A stretch of 64,000 nucleotides of DNA from Novosphingobium sp. CF614 (GTDB lineage: Bacteria > Pseudomonadota > Alphaproteobacteria > Sphingomonadales > Sphingomonadaceae), in the NCBI RefSeq assembly GCF_900113255.1, contig NZ_FOOR01000007.1:149181-213180 (forward strand), read 5' to 3'. The notes beneath the pieces are model-generated. The model searched no databases and had not been told where the DNA came from. It was given only the letters and a program-made list of their open reading frames with translations. Below are positions 8,651 to 17,036 of the stretch, piece after piece. Positions within the stretch are counted from its first letter, which is position 1. Each line of letters starts with the position of its first letter. The position numbers and the translations under genes are program-made.

Positions 8651-9376
8651 ATGCTCGACTGGCTGCGCCGCGATCCCCACGCCCTGCCCACGGTGGAGGT
8701 TGCCGGGCGCGCCCTGCCGGTGGTGATCCGCCGGCTCGACCGGGCCCGGCGCCTGACCATGCGCCTCGCGCCCGACGGCGGCGAAGTGCGCATCTCGATC
8801 CCGCGCTGGACCCGCACCGCCGAAGCGCTCGCCTTCGCGCAGGCCCGCCGCGACTGGCTGGCGCGGCAGCTGGAGGCCCTGCCCGCCCGAGCCCCGCTGG
8901 CCCATGGCGCCGCGCTGCCGTTCCGGGGGCAGGCGCTGCTGCTGACCCACGATCCCGGGGCCCCGCGCCGGCCGGCGGTGGCGCAGGGCGCCCTGCGCGT
9001 CGGCGGCCCCGAAAGCTCGCTGGTCCCGCGCCTCGCCCGCTGGCTGCAGGCCGAGGCGCGCGAGATGCTGGCCGCCGACCTTGCCGAATATTGCGCCCGC
9101 GCCGGAAAGCCGGCGCCGCCGCTCGCCCTCTCCAACGCCCGCAGCCGCTGGGGATCATGCGCGCCCGACGGGACGATCCGGATCAACTGGCGGCTCATCA
9201 TGGCGCCGGACATGGTTCGCCGCTCGGTCGTCGCGCACGAGGTCGCCCACCTCCTCCACTTCGATCATTCGCCGGCATTCCATCATTGCCTGAAGGAACT
9301 GTTCGAGGGATCGGTCCAGGAAGCCAACCGCTGGCTCAAGGCGCAAGGCAGGTCGCTCTATGTGCCGTTCGGCTAG
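8651..9376 (+). CDS. YgjP-like (M48/SprT-type) zinc metallopeptidase domain protein
   Basis: A 241-residue protein of the YgjP/DUF45 metallopeptidase-like group. The zinc motif HEVAH is at residues 196-200, with downstream histidines in HFDHSPAFHH as likely third ligand. The family-typical NARSRWGSC segment (162-170) precedes it. The ATG at 8651 lies 5 bases after the preceding stop, so it belongs to the sco1/ycgN transcription unit. Substrate and role are unknown; the catalytic motif is intact. Confidence 0.85.
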   Translation: MLDWLRRDPHALPTVEVAGRALPVVIRRLDRARRLTMRLAPDGGEVRISIPRWTRTAEALAFAQARRDWLARQLEALPARAPLAHGAALPFRGQALLLTHDPGAPRRPAVAQGALRVGGPESSLVPRLARWLQAEAREMLAADLAEYCARAGKPAPPLALSNARSRWGSCAPDGTIRINWRLIMAPDMVRRSVVAHEVAHLLHFDHSPAFHHCLKELFEGSVQEANRWLKAQGRSLYVPFG

Positions 9377-9506
9377 GCCCGGTCATAAACGCGCGAACCG
9401 GGAGTCGTTTTCCGGTCAAAGCAACCGGGTGCCGGCCCCCCGCTAGGCCCCCGCTAGACCCCCATGGGACCCCGTTGGGGTAGCCTTGGGAGCGGTTAGG
9501 GTCTAC

Positions 9507-10013
9507 ATGGCGGCCATGGCTTTATTCAAACGCTCGGGTTACTGGAAAGACGTCAATCCCACCGGGATGGTCGCGGATTTCCGGGAGGTCTGGAAGCAGG
9601 CCGGGCACAACCGCTGGCGCTTCGCCGCGGTTTCCGCCGCCTGCACCTTCGGTGTGTTCTACCTGATGAGCACGCAGGAAGCGAAGGGACCGCACCCGCC
9701 GCCGCGCATCACTTATATCACCACCCTGCCCGCGCACCGCACGGACGCTGAAATCATGGCGGAAAACATCGCCAACCAGAAGCGCAAGGAAGCCTGGGCG
9801 GCCGAACAGGCCCGGCGCGACAAGGAAGTGCGCGACATCTACAAGACCATCGGCCGCATGTCCGGCATGGATGTCGACAAGATCGCGCGCGAAGCCGATG
9901 CCGAGGAGGTGGCCCGCGCGAAGGCGGAAGCCGAACGGATCGGCAAGCCGAAGCTTCCCGAAGGCGCCGCGCTCCCCACGATCGATCGGCGGCAGGGCCC
10001 GCAGCGCCAGTGA
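9507..10013 (+). CDS. Conserved hypothetical protein with one membrane segment
   Basis: I do not recognise a characterised family. The 168-residue product has one hydrophobic segment (about residues 40-60, [16 protein letters not shown]) and a long charged helix rich in Glu, Lys and Arg (about 90-150) that may form a coiled coil. It looks like an inner-membrane protein with a soluble C-terminal domain. The ATG at 9507 has a weak AGGG 5 bases upstream; 9516 is an alternative. Its stop codon overlaps the GTG start of ribD, so it probably heads the riboflavin genes. Confidence 0.75.
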   Translation: MAAMALFKRSGYWKDVNPTGMVADFREVWKQAGHNRWRFAAVSAACTFGVFYLMSTQEAKGPHPPPRITYITTLPAHRTDAEIMAENIANQKRKEAWAAEQARRDKEVRDIYKTIGRMSGMDVDKIAREADAEEVARAKAEAERIGKPKLPEGAALPTIDRRQGPQRQ

Positions 10014-10996
10014 GCGAAGCCGTGAGCGAGGACGCGCGCTGGCTTGCCGCCGCGGCCAGCCTGGCCGCGCGCGCCCGGCCGCTGAGCCGGCCCAATCCGG
10101 CGGTGGGCGCGATCATCGTCGGCCATGGCCGGGTCGTCGGACGCGGCTGGACCCGGCCCGGCGGACGCCCGCATGCCGAGGCGTCGGCGCTGGAGGCGGC
10201 CGGCGAGGCGGCGCGCGGCGCCACCCTCTACGTCACGCTCGAACCTTGCGCGCACCAGTCGCCGCGCGGCCCGGCCTGCGCCGACCTGGTCTGCGCGTCG
10301 GGCCTCGCCCGCGTCGTCATCGGCTGCATGGACCCCGATCCGCGCACCGCCGGCACCGGCCTGGCCCGCATCCGCGAGGCCGGGATCGCCGCCGGGCACC
10401 TGCCCTCTCCCGCCTGCGCCGCGAGCCTTTCCGGCTACCTCGCCGCGAAACGCCTGGGCCGGCCCGAAGTCACGCTCAAGCTGGCCCTCTCGCTCGACGG
10501 GTGCATCGCGCTGCCCGGCGGCGAGAGCCAGTGGATCACCGGGCCCGAGGCGCGCGCGCATACCCATGCCATGCGCGCCAGGGCCGACGCCATCCTGGTC
10601 GGCGGCGGCACCTTGCGCGCCGACGATCCGCGCCTCGACGTGCGGCTGCCCGGCCTTGCCGCGCGCAGCCCGGAGCGCTGGGTGCTGACGCGCGGCAAGG
10701 CGCCGGGGGGCTGGCACGCCCTCCCCGCCCCCCAAGCGATCTTTGCCATGGAGGGCGTGCAATATCTCTTCGTCGAAGGCGGCGCGCGCGCCGCCACCGC
10801 CTTCCTTGCCGCCGGCCTTGTCGACCGATTGCTGATCTACCGCGCGCCGATCCTGATGGGCGGCCGCCCGGCGCTGGGCGACATCGGCCTCGCCTCGCTC
10901 GCCGAGGCGCATGGGAAATGGCGCATGGCCGAGCGGCGGCGACTTGGCAGCGACACGCTCGAAGTCTACACGCGCTTGCCATGTTCACCGGAATAG
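10010..10996 (+). CDS. ribD: Bifunctional riboflavin biosynthesis deaminase/reductase
   Basis: RibD deaminates the pyrimidine produced from GTP and then reduces its ribosyl chain. The 328-residue protein has the N-terminal cytidine-deaminase-like zinc site (HAE at 55-57, Cys80 and Cys90 in the [12 protein letters not shown] segment) and a C-terminal reductase domain from about residue 150 ([30 protein letters not shown]). The start is a GTG overlapping the stop of the upstream gene. It is somewhat shorter than E. coli RibD (367). Its end overlaps ribE by 16 bases. Confidence 0.95.
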   Translation: MSEAVSEDARWLAAAASLAARARPLSRPNPAVGAIIVGHGRVVGRGWTRPGGRPHAEASALEAAGEAARGATLYVTLEPCAHQSPRGPACADLVCASGLARVVIGCMDPDPRTAGTGLARIREAGIAAGHLPSPACAASLSGYLAAKRLGRPEVTLKLALSLDGCIALPGGESQWITGPEARAHTHAMRARADAILVGGGTLRADDPRLDVRLPGLAARSPERWVLTRGKAPGGWHALPAPQAIFAMEGVQYLFVEGGARAATAFLAAGLVDRLLIYRAPILMGGRPALGDIGLASLAEAHGKWRMAERRRLGSDTLEVYTRLPCSPE

Positions 10997-11622
10997 TCAC
11001 CGCCATCGGCACCATCCGCGAAACCCGCAAGAGCGGGGACCTGCGCGCCGTGATCGCCTGCCCGTTCGATCCCGCCGGCATCGCCATGGGCGCCTCGATC
11101 GCCTGCTCGGGCGTGTGCCTGACGGTGGTCGGCAAAGGCGATTCCCGGGGCGGCGGCGAGGGTGACGGCGAGGGCGACGCCTGGTTCGCGGTGGACATTT
11201 CGGAGGAGACCCTGGCCCGCACCGTTCCCGGCCGGTGGCAGCAGGGACGCCGCCTCAACCTCGAACCCGCGCTCCGGCTGGGCGACGAGCTGGGCGGACA
11301 CATCGTCACCGGCCATGTCGACGGCGTGGGCAGGATCGCGAGCGTGACGCCGGTGGGCGATTCGAGGCGCTTCGTGATCGCCGCGCCGGGGGACCTGGCG
11401 CCCTACCTCGCCCCCAAGGGTTCGATCACCGTCGACGGCGTCTCGCTGACAGTGAACGAAGTCTCCGACGAGCCGGACGGCACTTGCCATTTCACGCTCA
11501 ACATCATCCCCCACACCGCGGAGGTCACGACCATGGGCGCGATGCGGGCGGGCGACGCGGTGAACCTGGAGATCGACGTACTGGCGCGTTACCTCCAGCG
11601 GATGCAGTCGCTGCGGGGATAG
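10981..11622 (+). CDS. ribE: Riboflavin synthase alpha chain
   Basis: Riboflavin synthase dismutates 6,7-dimethyl-8-ribityllumazine to riboflavin. The 213-residue protein begins with the canonical [10 protein letters not shown] and has two lumazine-binding barrels, the second starting near the GHIVTGHVDGVG segment. An unusual Gly/Asp/Glu-rich insert (residues about 52-67, GKGDSRGGGEGDGEGD) lies between two strands of the first barrel and is encoded by a short near-exact tandem repeat. The gene overlaps the end of ribD, indicating coupled translation. Confidence 0.95.
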   Translation: MFTGIVTAIGTIRETRKSGDLRAVIACPFDPAGIAMGASIACSGVCLTVVGKGDSRGGGEGDGEGDAWFAVDISEETLARTVPGRWQQGRRLNLEPALRLGDELGGHIVTGHVDGVGRIASVTPVGDSRRFVIAAPGDLAPYLAPKGSITVDGVSLTVNEVSDEPDGTCHFTLNIIPHTAEVTTMGAMRAGDAVNLEIDVLARYLQRMQSLRG

Positions 11623-11757
11623 GGTTTGCCGCCCGATATGGGCTGAAATATCCACACGGCCGAATCCCCTGCTTCCCGGCGGCCCCGGCGCCACCGCCCG
11701 CGCACCATTTCGTCGCTGTCCCGCCTCCATCCGCCGCACATTCCGCGCATTGCACGA

Positions 11758-11789
11758 TCGTTCATCTCCCGTTGTGGATCAATGAACGA
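11758..11789. promoter_or_regulatory. Inverted repeat TCGTTCAT-N16-ATGAACGA
   Basis: Two perfect 8-base arms (11758-11765 and 11782-11789) are separated by 16 bases, about 50 bases upstream of the glycine-zipper gene. The position suits an operator or a leader hairpin. I cannot name the regulator. Confidence 0.3.
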
Positions 11790-11839
11790 GATACGCGATC
11801 AGCCACAGCGTCGAATGCATAGCAATGAGGGTCTGTTTC

Positions 11840-12184
11840 ATGCGTAAAGCCATTCTCGCCGCCGCCATGGCGGCTCTCGCCATCTCCGCCGCCACCACGA
11901 TTTCCGTCCCGGCCGAGGCACACAGCCGCCACGATCGAGACGAGCGCCGGTATCATCGTACCGACAACGGCATCCGCTACTGGCGCGGCAATGACGGGCG
12001 CTATCACTGCCGCAAGTCCAACGGCACGACCGGGCTGTTGATCGGCGGGGTCGCCGGCGCGTTGGTCGGCCGGGCGATCGATACGCGCGGCGATCGCGCC
12101 ACCGGAACGATCGTGGGCGCCGCCGCGGGCGCCCTGCTTGGGCGGGAAGTGGATCGCAACAACTCACGCCCGCGCTGCCGCTGA
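11840..12184 (+). CDS. Glycine-zipper 2TM domain protein, secreted
   Basis: A 114-residue exported envelope protein. It has a signal peptide (AAAMAALAISAATTISVPAEA, cleavage near residue 27), a His/Arg/Tyr-rich middle with Cys52, and a C-terminal glycine zipper (GLLIGGVAGALVGRAID and GTIVGAAAGALLGREVD) typical of outer-membrane-associated Gly-zipper proteins. ATG 11840 has GAGGG 8 bases upstream. It is a single-gene unit. The following 297 bases to 12481 hold no gene that I can support. Confidence 0.8.
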   Translation: MRKAILAAAMAALAISAATTISVPAEAHSRHDRDERRYHRTDNGIRYWRGNDGRYHCRKSNGTTGLLIGGVAGALVGRAIDTRGDRATGTIVGAAAGALLGREVDRNNSRPRCR

Positions 12185-12481
12185 AGCCCGCCGCGCCAGG
12201 TCCGGTGGAACGGTCTCCTCCCAGGCATAGCGGCCACCATGAAAGCGCGTCGTCCGGGCGGACGGCGCGCCTTTCGCCGGCCGGGCCGTTGGCACGATCG
12301 CGCGCGGAGCACCTGCCTTGGGACTTTCCTACCGCGCCCGGCTATGCTCCAATGCGCGCATGCTCGAAGTAACCGCTTTCATTGAATTCCTTCCCCGGCC
12401 AGCCGCGCCACGCTCCATCGAGAAAGGCCGGTTTCATCCTCCAGGACCAGGCAGACCCGCGCCGGAAATGGTGGCCCGTCG

Positions 12482-13246
12482 ATGAGCGCGCGGCCCGCGA
12501 TGCTGGTAACGGGCGGGGCCAAGCGGCTCGGCGCCGCGATTGCGCGCGCCTTCGGCGCGGCGGGTTGGCACGTGATGATTCACTACGGCCGATCGCGTGC
12601 ACAGGCAGAGGCGCTCGCTGCCGAACTGCCCTCGGCCGAAATCGTCGCCTGCGAACTGGACGACTGGAACGAAGGCCCGGCCATGGTCGAGGCCCTGGCC
12701 GCGCGGCTGGAGGACTGGCGGGTCATGGTCAACTGCGCCGGGGTGTTCAACCTCGATACCGCGCAAGCGCTGGCCCCGGCGGTGTTCGAAAGCGCCATGC
12801 GGGTCAATGCGGCCACTCCGGCGCGGATCGGGCAGGCCTTCCTCGCCCACGCACGCGCCAGCGGCGGACGGCGGCTGATCCATGTCACCGACCAGAAGCT
12901 GCGCAATCCCAATCCGGACTTCTTCTCCTATACGATGAGCAAGCACGCGCTGGCGGCGACCATCCCGATGCTCTCGATGGCCCGCGCCGACCCGCGCGAC
13001 CGCGTCTACGGCATCGCGCCCGGCGCGATCCTGGCGAGCCACGACCAGACCGAGGCGGAAACCGAAGTGTCGCACCGGATGAACCTGCTGCGCCGCAAGA
13101 CCCTGCCCCAGGATATTGCCGGAACCGCCCTGTTCCTCGCCCAAGGCTGGCTGGCAAGCGGGGAGACCGTCTACGTCGATTCGGGCCAGCACCTGCTCTC
13201 CCAGCCGCGCGACGTGTTGTTCCTGGCCCGGCAGGACGCGGAATGA
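12482..13246 (+). CDS. SDR family oxidoreductase, pteridine-reductase/FolM-like
   Basis: A 254-residue short-chain dehydrogenase/reductase. It has the NADP-binding TGGAKRLG (10-17), NCAG (84-87) and the catalytic pair Tyr150/Lys154 (FFSYTMSKHAL). The position normally holding the catalytic serine reads HVTDQKL, as in pteridine reductases and FolM dihydromonapterin reductases, so reduction of a pterin is plausible. The KR in the glycine motif favours NADPH. It is followed 100 bases later by cfa. Confidence 0.8.
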   Translation: MSARPAMLVTGGAKRLGAAIARAFGAAGWHVMIHYGRSRAQAEALAAELPSAEIVACELDDWNEGPAMVEALAARLEDWRVMVNCAGVFNLDTAQALAPAVFESAMRVNAATPARIGQAFLAHARASGGRRLIHVTDQKLRNPNPDFFSYTMSKHALAATIPMLSMARADPRDRVYGIAPGAILASHDQTEAETEVSHRMNLLRRKTLPQDIAGTALFLAQGWLASGETVYVDSGQHLLSQPRDVLFLARQDAE

Positions 13247-13346
13247 GGAACGCCGATGATGCGATGCGCCGCTGGCCATAGCCGCGAATGACTGTAGAAC
13301 CACCTGGCGTTTCCCCTGGGGTACTCCCCACGACCGATTGACAAAT

Positions 13347-14600
13347 ATGGCTATTCTTGACCGTTTTCTGAAACGCGGTGTCCGCCAGGGGATCCTGGAA
13401 GTGGCCCGCCCCGACGGCAGTGTGAAGCGCTTCGGCACGCCTGCCGAGGGTTTCCCGCAAGTGCGCATCCGCCTGGCCAGCGCCAAGGCCGAACGCGGCA
13501 TCCTCTCCGATCCCCGGCTCGGCGCGGCCGAGGCCTTCATGGACGGGCAGCTGACCATCGAGCAGGGCGACATCATGGCGCTGATCGAACTGCTGCGCGC
13601 CAACAGCCGCTGGGACAAGGGCGGCGAGGTCAAGGAAAGCTCGGCGCTCAAGAAGACGGCCGCGCGGCTCGTCACCCTGGTCGACGGGATCAACCGCGCC
13701 GCCGGGGCCAAGGCCAACATCGCGCATCACTACGATATCGGCAACGATCTCTACCGCCTGTTCCTCGATGCCGAGCACATGCAGTACAGCTGCGCCTACT
13801 GGCCGCGCGAGGGCATGAGCCTGGAAGAGGCCCAGACCGCCAAGCTGGCGCACATCGCCGCCAAGCTGGCGCTTGCACCCGGCGCCGACGGGCCGCTGCG
13901 CGTGCTGGACATCGGCTGCGGCTGGGGCGGCATGGCGATCTACCTGGCGCGCCATGCCGGCGTGATCGTGAAAGGCATCACGCTGAGCGAGGAGCAGCTC
14001 GCGCTCGCCCGTGAACGCGCCGCCGAAGCGGGCGTGGCGGACCGGATCGATTTCGAGCTGGTCGATTACCGCGACCTGGCCGCGCGCGGCGAGCGGTTCG
14101 ACCGGATCGTCTCGGTCGGCATGTTCGAACATGTCGGCCAGGCACAGTTCGCCCGCTACTTCCGCGACTGCGCGACCATGCTCGCCGATGACGGGGTGAT
14201 GCTGCTGCACACGATCGGGCGCATGGGCGGGCCGGGCGCGACCGACGCCTTCACCCGCAAGTACATCTTTCCCGGCGGCTATATCCCCGCGCTGAGCGAG
14301 ACCGTGGCCGCCAGCGAGCGCGTGCGCCTGATCGCAGCCGACGTCGAGAACTTGCGGCTGCACTACGCCATCACGCTGCGCGAATGGTACAAGCGCTGCG
14401 TGGAGCACCGGGACGCGATCGTCGCGCTCCACGACGAGCGCTTCTACCGGATGTGGACCTTCTACCTCGCCGGGGCGACCGCCGCCTTCGAAAGCGGGAG
14501 CATGTGCAACTACCAGATCCAGTATATCCGCGACCGCCGCACGCTTCCCCTCGCCCGCGACTATATCCGCGAGGCCGAGCAACGGCTGCCCGGCGGCTGA
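13347..14600 (+). CDS. cfa: Cyclopropane-fatty-acyl-phospholipid synthase family methyltransferase
   Basis: CFA synthase methylenates unsaturated acyl chains of membrane phospholipids using S-adenosylmethionine. The 417-residue protein has an N-terminal sterol-carrier-like part, the HYDIGNDLYRLFLD segment and the SAM-binding loop LDIGCGWGGMAIYLA (about residues 187-201), followed by VSVGMFEHVGQ. The ATG at 13347 gives a natural start; an in-frame TTG 9 bases earlier is possible. It is larger than E. coli Cfa (382) but within family range. argG follows after 91 bases. Confidence 0.9.
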   Translation: MAILDRFLKRGVRQGILEVARPDGSVKRFGTPAEGFPQVRIRLASAKAERGILSDPRLGAAEAFMDGQLTIEQGDIMALIELLRANSRWDKGGEVKESSALKKTAARLVTLVDGINRAAGAKANIAHHYDIGNDLYRLFLDAEHMQYSCAYWPREGMSLEEAQTAKLAHIAAKLALAPGADGPLRVLDIGCGWGGMAIYLARHAGVIVKGITLSEEQLALARERAAEAGVADRIDFELVDYRDLAARGERFDRIVSVGMFEHVGQAQFARYFRDCATMLADDGVMLLHTIGRMGGPGATDAFTRKYIFPGGYIPALSETVAASERVRLIAADVENLRLHYAITLREWYKRCVEHRDAIVALHDERFYRMWTFYLAGATAAFESGSMCNYQIQYIRDRRTLPLARDYIREAEQRLPGG

Positions 14601-14691
14601 GCCCGCCATTGCGAAGCGGGGATGCACCTGTTAGGCGCGCGTCCCGAATCAGGCCCAATCCAGCCCCAATCCAAGGGAGCGCGCAGAGCTC

Positions 14692-15906
14692 ATGTCCGAA
14701 ATCAAGAAGGTCGTCCTCGCCTACTCCGGCGGCCTCGACACCAGCGTCATCCTCAAGTGGCTGCAAGTCACCTACAACTGCGAGGTGGTGACTTTCACCG
14801 CCGACCTCGGCCAGGGGGAGGAGCTGGAACCGGCGCGCGCCAAGGCCAAGCTGATGGGCCTGCCGGACGAGCACATCTACATCGACGACTTGCGCGAGGA
14901 ATTCGTGCGCGACTTCGTGTTCCCGATGATGCGCGCCAATGCCCGCTACGAGGGCGACTACCTGCTCGGCACCTCGATCGCCCGCCCGCTGATCTCCAAG
15001 CGCCTGATCGAGATCGCGCACGAGACCGGCGCCGACGCCGTCGCCCATGGCGCCACCGGCAAGGGCAACGACCAGGTCCGCTTCGAGCTGTCCGCCTATG
15101 CGCTCGATCCGAACATCAAGGTCATCGCCCCCTGGCGCGAGTGGGATCTCACCAGCCGTACCGCGCTGATCGCCTGGGCCGAGCAGCACCAGATCCCGGT
15201 GCCCAAGGACAAGCGCGGCGAAAGCCCCTTCTCCACCGACGCCAACCTGCTGCACACCTCGTCCGAAGGCAAAGTGCTGGAGGACCCGTGGGAGGAAACG
15301 CCCGACTACGTCTATTCGCGCACCGTCAACCCGGAAGACGCGCCGGACCAGGCCGAGTACATCACCATCGATTTCGAGAAGGGTGACGGCGTGGCTCTCA
15401 ACGGCGTCGCGATGTCGCCCGCGACCTTGCTGACCCAGCTCAACGAACTGGGCCGCAAGCACGGCATCGGCCGGCTCGATCTGGTCGAGAACCGCTTCGT
15501 CGGCATGAAGTCACGTGGGATGTACGAAACGCCGGGCGGCACGATCTACGCCGTCGCCCATCGGGGCATCGAGCAGATCACGCTCGATCGCGGCGCCGCG
15601 CACCTCAAGGACGAACTGATGCCCAAGTATGCCGAGCTGATCTACAACGGCTTCTGGTTCGCCCCCGAGCGCGAGATGCTGCAGGCGGCGATCGACCACA
15701 GCCAGAGCCGCGTCAACGGCACCGTGCGGCTCAAGATCTACAAGGGCCTGGCTTCGGTGGTCGGCCGCAAATCGCCCGATTCGCTCTACTCCGAACGCCA
15801 CGTGACCTTCGAGGACGACGCCGGCGCTTATGACCAGAAGGACGCGGCGGGCTTCATCAAGCTCAACGCCCTGCGCCTGCGCCTGCTTGCCCAGCGGGAT
15901 CGTTGA
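14692..15906 (+). CDS. argG: Argininosuccinate synthase
   Basis: ArgG joins citrulline and aspartate with ATP in arginine biosynthesis. The 404-residue protein starts [19 protein letters not shown] with the ATP-pyrophosphatase P-loop (SGGLDTS), and carries [14 protein letters not shown] and [16 protein letters not shown] as in bacterial ArgG. Length is normal. A GC hairpin follows the stop. Confidence 0.98.
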   Translation: MSEIKKVVLAYSGGLDTSVILKWLQVTYNCEVVTFTADLGQGEELEPARAKAKLMGLPDEHIYIDDLREEFVRDFVFPMMRANARYEGDYLLGTSIARPLISKRLIEIAHETGADAVAHGATGKGNDQVRFELSAYALDPNIKVIAPWREWDLTSRTALIAWAEQHQIPVPKDKRGESPFSTDANLLHTSSEGKVLEDPWEETPDYVYSRTVNPEDAPDQAEYITIDFEKGDGVALNGVAMSPATLLTQLNELGRKHGIGRLDLVENRFVGMKSRGMYETPGGTIYAVAHRGIEQITLDRGAAHLKDELMPKYAELIYNGFWFAPEREMLQAAIDHSQSRVNGTVRLKIYKGLASVVGRKSPDSLYSERHVTFEDDAGAYDQKDAAGFIKLNALRLRLLAQRDR

Positions 15907-15946
15907 AGGCGGGATCGCTGACCGCACGGCATGAACTCTTTCCGGT

Positions 15947-15972
15947 GGCCCGTTGCCGAAGCGCGACGGGCC
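15947..15972 (+). terminator. GC hairpin after argG
   Basis: A 7-bp perfect stem (GGCCCGT at 15947-15953 paired with ACGGGCC at 15966-15972) lies 40 bases after the argG stop. There is no clear T tract, so intrinsic termination is only possible. Confidence 0.3.
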
Positions 15973-16059
15973 GCTTGCCGGCGGGGGCTCCGGGGGTGCC
16001 CAAGTTAACCCTCCGCCTGTAGGAGTCCCCGGCATCGACAACGGCGAAGTGGGGTCTTC

Positions 16060-16593
16060 TTGGCATTCCAGCCCATCGGCCAGCGCATCAACCAGCGCAG
16101 GGGCCAACAGCGCAGGGGCCAGCGCACCGGTTTCCTGGCCACCCTCGCCGCAGCCATGACCCTGCCGCTCGCCGGACCGGTCCATGCCGATTCCCGTGAT
16201 GTCCATATCGCGATAAACGACGCCGCCACGCCCGCCGTTCCCGCCTCGATCATCCCGGCCCCCGACGCGCCGAGGGTCGAACCGCAGCTGGAGCCGATCG
16301 GTTCGGGCATGGCCAGCTTTTACGGCCGGAGCCTGGCCGGCAGCCGCACCGCCAGCGGCCAGCGGTTCGATCCCGGCGCGCTCACCGCGGCGCACCGCAC
16401 GCTGCCCTTCGGCACCCAGGTCCAGGTTACCAACGCGTCGACCGGCGATTCGGTGATCGTCACCATCAACGATCGCGGCCCCTTCCACTCCAACCGCGTG
16501 ATCGACCTGTCCGAGGCCGCCGCGCGCCAGATCGGCATTGCCCGGGCGGGCAGCGGCATGGTCCAACTCGCGGTGCTTTCGCCCGGCGGCTGA
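16060..16593 (+). CDS. RlpA-like double-psi beta-barrel protein
   Basis: RlpA-type proteins act in the periplasm on peptidoglycan, often as septal lytic transglycosylases. The 177-residue product has a signal peptide (LATLAAAMTLPLAGPVHA) and a C-terminal double-psi beta-barrel (GMASFYGRSLAGSRTASGQRFD, then NDRGPFHSNRVIDLS), matching RlpA. It has no SPOR domain. The start is uncertain: the TTG at 16060, with a GGGG stretch about 6 bases upstream, gives a full signal peptide; an ATG at 16156 would cut into it. Confidence 0.78.
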   Translation: MAFQPIGQRINQRRGQQRRGQRTGFLATLAAAMTLPLAGPVHADSRDVHIAINDAATPAVPASIIPAPDAPRVEPQLEPIGSGMASFYGRSLAGSRTASGQRFDPGALTAAHRTLPFGTQVQVTNASTGDSVIVTINDRGPFHSNRVIDLSEAAARQIGIARAGSGMVQLAVLSPGG

Positions 16594-17036
16594 AGCGCGA
16601 TGACGGCCTGACGCTGGTCGATCGGGGGTCGATCAGGCTGAAGCCGGCCGACGCGGCGGCGGAGGGGGTGGGGGAAGCGCCGCGTCGACCTCACTTGCGA
16701 TAACGGCGAAGCCAGCGATCCGTTCCCACGCCGGCGCAATGCCCGCCGAACCGTGCCTTGCTTCCGACAAGTCCGACGATCCCCGCCGGCGGTGCCGCCT
16801 GCTCCCCCTTCCCCATCACGGCAGAATGCGCGGCCACTGACCCCAATTCGTCATATTCAACCGCCGATGCCCCTCGTTACGATCGAAGATTTGCCATGGG
16901 ACAGATAGGCTCAATCGTGAAAATAGAAGCGGATCGGCTCGCTCAAGCCCGCGGAAAAGTGCGGAATCGCGGCCGAAAAGATCTGCTCGCTCGGAATTCG
17001 CAGGACGTGGGAACAATTCTAGTGAGGGGTCACGAG
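16594..17036. other. 443-base leader region before the TonB receptor gene
   Basis: No gene is supported here. The last 200 bases are less GC-rich than the surroundings and probably contain the receptor promoter, but I find neither a clear -35/-10 pair nor a Fur-like palindrome. The receptor reading frame stays open upstream to 16758, but that extension has no signal-peptide character and is rejected. Confidence 0.4.

Noticed and set aside
9377..9506. FMN riboswitch upstream of the riboflavin genes
   Set aside because: The gap consists of C/G runs and lacks the conserved RFN-element sequences; ribD also starts by overlap with an upstream gene.
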